A stretch of DNA of 5,630 bases, from positions 1,406 through 7,035 of the forward strand of contig JACPSF010000475.1 in assembly GCA_016193385.1 (NCBI GenBank), given 5' to 3'. Source of the DNA: Deltaproteobacteria bacterium (GTDB lineage: Bacteria; Desulfobacterota_B; Binatia; UBA9968). Made by a program: the position numbers and the translations under genes. Shown here one piece after another: positions 1 to 3,490 of this stretch; position 1 is the first letter of the stretch; every line of letters begins with the position of its first letter. The notes below the pieces were generated by a model, which was not told the origin of the DNA, ran no database searches, and was given only the letters and a program-made list of their open reading frames with translations.

Positions 1-1
1 C

Positions 2-919
2 GGATTTATGCATGCGCCCATGGTGTTGATCAACACCTGGTTTATCCGCCATCGCGCCCGTGCCATCACCGTCAGTAGCTCCGCCTTCGGACTGGGCGGG
101 GTTCTCGTCGCCCCGGTCCTAAGCGTTATTGTACAAGCCTGGGGGTGGCGTTGGGGGGCCGCCATCGGGGGCCTTTTGTTCCTGGTGATCGGCGTACCGC
201 TGTGTCTCGCTATTCACCGGTCGCCGGAAAGCAGGGGGCTACTGCCCGACGGTGATGAACCTGGGCGCCCGGCACCCGGCAAAAACGGCCAAGAGCAGAC
301 GATCAAATCGGAAGTCGAAGTCACCGTGGCCGAAGCGCTGCGATCCTTCGCTTTCTGGGGATCGGTGCTGGCGGCGGGTATTCGCAACGGTTCCTATCAT
401 GCGATCTCCGTTCATTTCGTGCCCGTCATGGTTTGGAAAGGATTGAGCCAACCGCAGGCGGCCTTGTTACTGAGCGTCTATGCATTTCTGGGCATGGCGT
501 CGACGCTTATCCTGGGCTGGCTTGCCGACAAGGCGAACAAGCCCCGCATGAGCGCATTTATCTTATTTACCGCCGCCGGCGCGATGTTCCTACCCATCGT
601 CAGCAGTTCGCTCTGGTCGCTGTGCCTGTTTACAATCTTTTTTGCCGCCGTAGAGACAACCTTCCCGCTTGGCTGGGCCGTGGTCGGAGATTTGTTCGGC
701 AGGAAGCATTACGCCAAAATTCGCGGCTACATGACTTTATTTTACACATGGGGAGGAGTTCTCGGTCCGGTGATCGCCGGAGCAATCTTTGACCGGTGGA
801 AAACCTACGAGCCCCTCTTCTGGTCCCTCGTCGTCCTCTTCATCGTGGCGGGAGTGCTCTTCGCAAGCCTCAACCGGTCCTGGCAGAAAGCGACAGGCCA
901 GATACGCGCTACGGACTGA
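2..919 (+). CDS. MFS transporter, oxalate/formate antiporter-like (5' partial)
   Basis: This is an inner-membrane secondary transporter of the major facilitator superfamily. The reading frame is open to the left edge, so the first codon seen (gga, position 2) is internal and roughly 100-130 residues, about TM1-TM3, are missing compared with the usual 410-440. What remains fits the family. A basic cytoplasmic segment FIRHRARA leads into a Gly-rich helix (SSSAFGLGG), followed by a GWRW turn. The central hydrophilic loop contains RSPESRGLLPDGDEPG, whose xPExxGLxPDG pattern is common in the oxalate:formate antiporter/monocarboxylate branch. Six further hydrophobic segments follow, with WLADKANKPR between two of them. 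The substrate cannot be read from sequence; a small carboxylate is a guess from the branch. The C-terminal tail (SWQKATGQIRATD) runs into a transposase scrap that supplies the stop codon, so the natural tail may be slightly altered. The last membrane helix appears complete, so the protein could still work. Confidence 0.85.
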   Translation, partial: GFMHAPMVLINTWFIRHRARAITVSSSAFGLGGVLVAPVLSVIVQAWGWRWGAAIGGLLFLVIGVPLCLAIHRSPESRGLLPDGDEPGRPAPGKNGQEQTIKSEVEVTVAEALRSFAFWGSVLAAGIRNGSYHAISVHFVPVMVWKGLSQPQAALLLSVYAFLGMASTLILGWLADKANKPRMSAFILFTAAGAMFLPIVSSSLWSLCLFTIFFAAVETTFPLGWAVVGDLFGRKHYAKIRGYMTLFYTWGGVLGPVIAGAIFDRWKTYEPLFWSLVVLFIVAGVLFASLNRSWQKATGQIRATD

Positions 920-954
920 TGCCGAATCACTTCCACTTTGTTTTGGAGCCGGCT
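910..954 (+). pseudogene. RAYT (Y1 HUH) transposase scrap, catalytic motif only
   Basis: The frame reading YGLMPNHFHFVLEPA matches the hallmark of REP-associated tyrosine transposases (TnpA_REP, Y1_Tnp superfamily). In these, MPNHxH carries the two metal-binding histidines of the HUH motif. Only about 15 residues are recognisable. The frame then goes into unrelated sequence and stops at 985-987. The scrap overlaps the last codons of the MFS gene in another frame. It cannot be functional. It could be an internal piece of the same element whose ends lie at 999-1340, or a relic of a different copy. The motif is short but highly characteristic. Confidence 0.65.
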
Positions 955-998
955 CACCAACAAGAGAAGGGGTCAAGCCCGCTTTAGCCCTTCAGAAT

Positions 999-1013
999 GG
1001 GGTCAGGTCTTGT
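999..1013 (+). repeat. Left inverted end of RAYT mini-element
   Basis: GGGGTCAGGTCTTGT is an exact inverted match to 1326-1340. A related degenerate copy, GGGGTCAAG, begins 30 bp upstream at 969. From memory, GGGGTCA-type sequences commonly border RAYT genes in environmental bacteria. That association is recalled family knowledge and was not tested here. Confidence 0.75.
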
Positions 1014-1054
1014 ATCTTGCTATTCGCTGCTCACTCTGATAGTTCCTGAGGGTC

Positions 1055-1317
1055 GTGGCTCGTCCCCCCAGAGTGGAATTTGACGATGCGATCTACCATG
1101 TGACCTCCTGGGGCAACGGTCGGGGAAACATCTTCGATGACGATAGGGATCGCAAAGCGTGTTGGGGGAAGAGGACTTTGCAGGAAAGCTAACCAAGACC
1201 AAGCGAGACGCCCTGATTGTCCAGGCCGCACATCGTTACGGGTACAGCCAGAGAGAGGTTGCAGATCTTCTGGACCTGCACTACGCTACGGTCAGCCGGT
1301 TGGCAAACAGCCATTGA
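1055..1317 (+). pseudogene. RAYT transposase pseudogene, core deleted
   Basis: Two frames together give the two ends of a REP-associated tyrosine transposase. From GTG at 1055 the frame reads VARPPRVEFDDAIYHVTSWG and continues NGRGNIFDDDRDRK. This matches the classic RAYT start MARPLRIEFxGAxYHVTxRGN, and the frame stops at 1190-1192. A second frame from about 1168 to the stop at 1315-1317 reads EEDFAGKLTKTKRDALIVQ and ends in a helix-turn-helix, YSQREVADLLDLHYATVSRL (1243-1302). That domain is the C-terminal DNA-binding part of the longer RAYT type. The central domain with the HUH motif and catalytic tyrosine, probably 150-200 codons, is missing, and the two halves are out of frame. The join lies near 1153-1168. 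The start codon is GTG with a poorly spaced GAGGG. The gene is non-functional. Confidence 0.8.
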
Positions 1318-1325
1318 TACAATAA

Positions 1326-1340
1326 ACAAGACCTGACCCC
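1326..1340 (-). repeat. Right inverted end of RAYT mini-element
   Basis: ACAAGACCTGACCCC is the exact reverse complement of the left end at 999-1013. It lies nine bases past the stop codon of the transposase remnant and is followed by GAAT, as is the outer side of the left end. Confidence 0.75.
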
Positions 1341-1344
1341 GAAT

Positions 1345-1368
1345 GCTAACGAGGCTGTAGAAAAAGTC
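1345..1368 (+). repeat. Left 24-bp terminal inverted repeat
   Basis: This sequence is the exact reverse complement of 1759-1782. Its core, GAGGCTGTAGAAAAA, resembles the GGCTGTTGAAAAA-type ends common on IS1182-like elements (recalled family knowledge). It starts immediately after the GAAT that follows the RAYT mini-element. Confidence 0.85.
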
Positions 1369-1497
1369 TGTTTTGAAAAAGCCCTCTATTGGTAAAGACC
1401 TTAATGACGAACCCCGCCCTCATTTTTCTTTCCAACTTGTTTGTACTTTTTCATGGACTCGTGATCTGCCAGTGCCATTTCACCTGCTGCCCCTCGA

Positions 1498-1611
1498 CTA
1501 CGCGAATACTGGGGCATAGCGGTGGATTTTTAAGAGATTATACACGATGCAGAAGAGCTTCCACTGAGTGTCCACCTTGATCTTGCCTCGCAAACTGAAT
1601 CGCCTCAACCC
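1498..1611 (-). pseudogene. IS1182-family transposase, C-terminal fragment
   Basis: On the minus strand the frame reads GLRRFSLRGKIKVDTQWKL followed by FCIVYNLLKIHRYA, then a stop at 1498-1500. The pattern GxRxFLLRGxxKVxxEWxLxCxxHNLLK is the typical C-terminus of IS1182-group DDE transposases, where the conserved RG-K-V-W-C-NLLK residues follow the catalytic glutamate. Upstream of position 1611 the open frame continues to 1734, but that part (MGVPKRSADPRSLF...) shows no clear similarity and is probably junction sequence. No catalytic residues remain, so the fragment is non-functional. Confidence 0.7.
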
Positions 1612-1629
1612 CAGCGTGCTGCAGATGTT

Positions 1630-1639
1630 GAGGCTGTAG
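1630..1639 (+). repeat. Internal copy of the IS end core
   Basis: GAGGCTGTAG is identical to bases 1351-1360 of the left terminal repeat and in the same orientation. It is followed by GAAGAGG where the end has AAAAAGTC. It lies just upstream, in transposase sense, of the point where transposase similarity begins. It may mark the boundary of a nested or rearranged second end. Confidence 0.4.
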
Positions 1640-1758
1640 GAAGAGGCAGATCGAAAAATTTGTAAGAAAAACGGGCTCCGTATTTGGCCTATAAACAACG
1701 ATCTCGGATCGGCAGACCGTTTAGGTACCCCCAATTTGGACCGCTTTTGAGTGGTTGG

Positions 1759-1782
1759 GACTTTTTCTACAGCCTCGTTAGC
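1759..1782 (-). repeat. Right 24-bp terminal inverted repeat
   Basis: This is the exact partner of 1345-1368. Pairing breaks at the next base on both the inner and outer sides. The element ends 33 bp upstream of the -35 box of the toxin-antitoxin operon. Confidence 0.85.
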
Positions 1783-1811
1783 TGGTCAGGCTTCTCATGA
1801 TTGCGTACACA

Positions 1812-1828
1812 AGTGTTGACACAGCACT
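1812..1828. promoter_or_regulatory. Possible autoregulatory operator
   Basis: AGTGTTG-ACA-CAGCACT forms an inverted repeat with 6 of 7 matching arm positions and overlaps the -35 box. An alternative nested reading is GTGT-TG-ACAC at 1813-1822. Antitoxins of this type usually repress their own promoter by binding such palindromes, which makes an operator role plausible. It is inferred from position and symmetry only. Confidence 0.4.
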
Positions 1829-1844
1829 CGCTCACACATAATAT
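1816..1844 (+). promoter_or_regulatory. Sigma-70-type promoter of the toxin-antitoxin operon
   Basis: There is a consensus -35 box TTGACA (1816-1821). After a 17-bp spacer comes TAATAT (1839-1844), a 4 of 6 match. The overlapping CATAAT (1837-1842) is a 5 of 6 match but with a 15-bp spacer. Transcription would begin near 1850, leaving a leader of only about 15 nt before the antitoxin start. Confidence 0.6.
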
Positions 1845-1850
1845 CGGGTA

Positions 1851-1857
1851 AGAGGAG
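1851..1857 (+). promoter_or_regulatory. Ribosome binding site that fixes the antitoxin GTG start
   Basis: AGAGGAG lies 7 nt upstream of GTG at 1865. This spacing favours the GTG over the in-frame ATG at 1880, so the protein starts MKVAGMRELR. With the promoter above, the site lies at the extreme 5' end of the predicted mRNA. Confidence 0.65.
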
Positions 1858-1864
1858 TCATACA

Positions 1865-2125
1865 GTGAAAGTAGCGGGAATGCGAGAACTGCGTGCTAAG
1901 AGTGCCGCGTTGCTTGGAAGCGGGGAGCCGGTGCTCGTCACACGGCACGGGAGGGTGTTCGGAGTCTATGTCCCCCTTGACGAACCGGACCGCCTCCCTG
2001 ACGACCTGCGGCGAGAACTAGCGGGGGTGGTCGGTAGACACTTAGCCAAGGTACTTGAGCGCAAAGGGGTCGCTGAGAGGGATATCACAGAGGATTTTGA
2101 TGCCCATCGCAGGCGTCGTCGCTGA
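1865..2125 (+). CDS. Phd/VapB-like type II antitoxin
   Basis: This 86-residue protein is the labile antitoxin of the toxin-antitoxin pair. It is expected to bind and neutralise the downstream PIN ribonuclease and to repress its own promoter. The N-terminal part follows the Phd/YefM-like fold: AGMRELRAKSAALL (residues 4-17), then GEPVLVTRHGRVFGVYVPL (20-38), where the 'VTRHGRxxGVYxPL' strand is the diagnostic stretch. The charged C-terminal half (43-86), with helices such as LPDDLRRELAGVV and the tail DITEDFDAHRRRRR, should be the toxin-binding region. It starts at GTG with a good ribosome binding site. Its end overlaps the toxin start by 26 bp, implying translational coupling. The family is recognised from pattern only; AbrB-type VapB is less likely because the AbrB motif is absent. 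Confidence 0.8.
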   Translation: MKVAGMRELRAKSAALLGSGEPVLVTRHGRVFGVYVPLDEPDRLPDDLRRELAGVVGRHLAKVLERKGVAERDITEDFDAHRRRRR

Positions 2126-2528
2126 CGCCAACGTCCTGCTCTCAGCGGTGGTGGGAAAAGCGGCGCTGCGGGTGTTCACCGAGTTCGACGTAATAGTACA
2201 CGTTGCCCAGTTCAACGCAGACGAGGTGGCTGAGTACCTCCCGCACATGGCTAGCAAGTATGAACTGCCCGTGGAGCTCGTCGAGATGCAGTGGAAGCTC
2301 CTCCCACTGCGTATTCACCGGGTGGACGATTATCGAAGGCGTCTACGGAAAGCGATCACTGACCTGAAGGACCGAGACCCCCAGGACGCCCATGCGCTGG
2401 CTTTGGCTCGGTCGTTGGCCTTGCCGATCTGGTCAAACGATCGTGATTTGAGCGGTATGGACGTTGAATGTTACTCCACTGCCCGGTTGCTGCGTCTCCT
2501 CTCTGAGCAGAAAGACTCTCAAAGGTGA
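2100..2528 (+). CDS. PIN-domain ribonuclease toxin (VapC-like)
   Basis: This 142-residue PIN-domain protein is probably a Mg2+-dependent endoribonuclease toxin acting on cellular RNA in the cytoplasm. The acidic cluster expected in the family is visible: D9 in VVADANVLLSA, E42 (or E45) in NADEVAEYL, D93 and D96 in KDRDPQDAHALALA, and N113/D114/D116 in IWSNDRDL. The start chosen is ATG at 2100 (MPIAGVVADAN), which places the first catalytic Asp near the N-terminus as usual. The frame is open further upstream to 2055, but that would add 15 atypical residues. It overlaps the antitoxin gene by 26 bp, typical of co-translated pairs. The RNA target cannot be predicted. All key residues seem present, so the toxin looks intact. 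Confidence 0.85.
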   Translation: MPIAGVVADANVLLSAVVGKAALRVFTEFDVIVHVAQFNADEVAEYLPHMASKYELPVELVEMQWKLLPLRIHRVDDYRRRLRKAITDLKDRDPQDAHALALARSLALPIWSNDRDLSGMDVECYSTARLLRLLSEQKDSQR

Positions 2529-2600
2529 GCTAGCACAAATGATTCCAAGAATCGCCACTTGATAACAGTGGTCGCCGCGCTTGGCCAGCTAATGGCGTCG

Positions 2601-2729
2601 TGTTTAATGACCAATCACACACATCTGATCGCCGTTCCCGGAGACTCAGCGATTCTGGCTAGGGCGATTGGGGAAGCTCACCGTCGGTATACTCGCATGA
2701 AAAACTTTGCGGACGGCGCACAAGGGTAT
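2601..2729 (+). pseudogene. RAYT transposase fragment (HUH region)
   Basis: The frame reads CLMTNHTHLIAVPGDSAILA and continues RAIGEAHRRYTRMKNFADGA. This matches the central part of REP-associated tyrosine transposases, usually YCLMxNHVHLIAVP...LARAIGEAHRRYTRxxNF, with the HxH metal ligands at NHTH. The segment after the histidines that would normally carry the catalytic Tyr and the GHLWQGRF stretch is cut off. Upstream, 2559-2600 is only vaguely similar. An out-of-frame MIPRIAT at 2539-2559 could be a remnant of the MPRIAR-type start. It differs from the 1055 copy (HFHFVLEP versus HTHLIAVP classes), so at least two RAYT types have visited this locus. Non-functional. Confidence 0.75.
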
Positions 2730-2734
2730 CGTGA

Positions 2735-2758
2735 AATTAGTATTATGTCCCCGGAATT
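2735..2758 (-). repeat. GGGGACA-type RAYT end repeat
   Basis: On the minus strand this stretch reads AATTCCGGGGACATAATACT followed by AATT. GGGGACA...TACTTAATT-like sequences frequently border RAYT genes (recalled family knowledge). Its position just after the RAYT fragment fits a surviving right end. I found no matching left end near 2529-2600. It is bounded by AATT on both sides. Confidence 0.5.
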
Positions 2759-2794
2759 TTGTCCTACCTTGAAACCTGCCGCCGGGTAACTGCG

Positions 2795-3418
2795 ATGAGC
2801 GCCGTTGAGTGCATGACCGCCAAACAATTGCGCGGTGACGAGACTTGGTGGCGGATCTACAATGATTCGTTCCCACCAAGCGAACGGGAACCACCAGATG
2901 TGATCCTGAAAAGCGTCCTGCGCGGGGTTGGCATGGCGTTTCGTGCGCGCCGCCGGGGAGTGACTTACGGTTTGGCGACCACACATCTTCTGAAGGACCC
3001 TGCGGCCGTGTTCCTTGTGTACCTGGCGGTGGCCCGGGAGGAAAGAAATCAAGGCGCCGGTGGGGAGCTGTTGCAAGGCGCCTGGGAGCACGCAGCGGTA
3101 CGTCTTCGCGCGCAGGGTCTGCGTCCGCTCGGGCTGGTATGGGAAGTCGACCCGCCTCAGCCCGCGGCTGGCGACGCCGATGGACGGCAGCGGCGGATTG
3201 CTTTTTTTCAGCGCCATGGAGGACAACTTTTGGAGCGGCCGTATCTTCAACCGCCGGTGGATGGCATTGCGCCCGTTCCGATGAGGTTGATGTTCCGGCT
3301 GGCCGAGGGTGAGGGGACGCCGACACCGGAGACAGTGGAAGCCCTGGTGCGTGCTATTTACTTTGACAAGTACGGCGCGATCAACGGAATTGACCGGTCG
3401 ATACTGGAGGAATTATGA
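2795..3418 (+). CDS. GNAT-family N-acetyltransferase
   Basis: This protein of about 207 residues should transfer an acetyl group from acetyl-CoA to an amine. The acceptor cannot be predicted. Family features are clear. An N-terminal substrate-side stretch WWRIYNDSFPPSEREPP (19-34) is followed by strands around GVTYGLATTHLL, then VFLVYLAVAREERNQGAGGE (72-91), which contains the acetyl-CoA pyrophosphate-binding motif R/Q-x-x-G-x-G/A as RNQGAGG (84-90). RRIAFFQRHGGQLLERPY (133-150) corresponds to the C-terminal 'ayyerhGF' region. The start is uncertain. ATG 2795 was chosen; ATG 2813 (MTAKQLRGDE) is equally reasonable, and neither has a good ribosome binding site. The sequence just upstream is a RAYT end, so the native 5' region and promoter may have been replaced. 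It converges with the antiporter gene, 58 bp apart. Confidence 0.8.
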   Translation: MSAVECMTAKQLRGDETWWRIYNDSFPPSEREPPDVILKSVLRGVGMAFRARRRGVTYGLATTHLLKDPAAVFLVYLAVAREERNQGAGGELLQGAWEHAAVRLRAQGLRPLGLVWEVDPPQPAAGDADGRQRRIAFFQRHGGQLLERPYLQPPVDGIAPVPMRLMFRLAEGEGTPTPETVEALVRAIYFDKYGAINGIDRSILEEL

Positions 3419-3420
3419 TC

Positions 3421-3490
3421 CCGAGGAAAGCACAGGCTATCAAGCCTTTGCAGGAGTGAGTACAATATTAGGAAGGCTACGTTTCCTCGG
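3421..3490. terminator. Possible bidirectional stem between convergent genes
   Basis: CCGAGGAAA (3421-3429) and TTTCCTCGG (3482-3490) are a perfect 9-bp inverted pair, and the right arm lies inside the last codons of the antiporter gene. Between them sits a small hairpin, AGGCT-ATCA-AGCCT (3434-3447), followed by a short TTT. No long U-tract is present on either strand, so intrinsic termination is uncertain. The position between two convergent stops is the main support. Confidence 0.3.

Larger units (their letters stand above)
999..1340 (+). mobile_element. RAYT-derived mini-element with 15-bp inverted ends
   Basis: A perfect 15-bp inverted repeat bounds this 342-bp segment: GGGGTCAGGTCTTGT at 999-1013 and its reverse complement at 1326-1340. 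Both ends are flanked by the same tetranucleotide in direct orientation, GAAT at 995-998 and 1341-1344, which could be a target duplication. Inside lie the N-terminal and C-terminal portions of a RAYT gene with the catalytic centre deleted. I infer a non-autonomous, internally deleted derivative that any mobility would require a related transposase in trans to support. HUH enzymes do not normally make target duplications, so the GAAT pair may instead be a preferred target tetranucleotide or chance. Confidence 0.65.
1345..1782 (-). mobile_element. IS1182-like element, internally deleted
   Basis: A perfect 24-bp inverted repeat (1345-1368 and 1759-1782; core GAGGCTGTAGAAAAAGTC) encloses 438 bp, far below the roughly 1.5-2 kb of a full insertion sequence. 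The minus strand inside carries the C-terminus of a DDE transposase resembling the IS1182 group. The rest of the transposase, including the catalytic acidic residues, is absent, so this is a MITE-like or solo-deletion derivative. The flanks (GAAT left, TGGT right) show no direct duplication. The outermost six bases (GCTAAC/GTTAGC) may belong to the target rather than to the element. Apart from the transposase tail, the interior (1369-1497 and 1612-1758) contains no recognisable gene. Confidence 0.7.

Noticed and set aside
1389..1580. 63-codon plus-strand frame inside the IS remnant as a small gene
   Set aside because: It lies antisense to the transposase tail and in the element's non-coding end, with no ribosome binding site or family pattern.
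1784..1800. GGTCAGGCTTCTCATG as another GGGGTCAGGTCTTG-type RAYT end
   Set aside because: Only seven consecutive bases match exactly (GGTCAGG), which is too weak to separate from chance.
2541..2553. GATTC-CAA-GAATC hairpin after the toxin gene as a terminator
   Set aside because: The stem is only five pairs, not GC-rich, and no U-tract follows.
2646..3326. Two overlapping minus-strand open frames (226 and 190 codons) opposite the GNAT gene
   Set aside because: The plus-strand product has a clear acetyl-CoA-binding motif. The antisense products show no family pattern and are compositionally typical of shadows.
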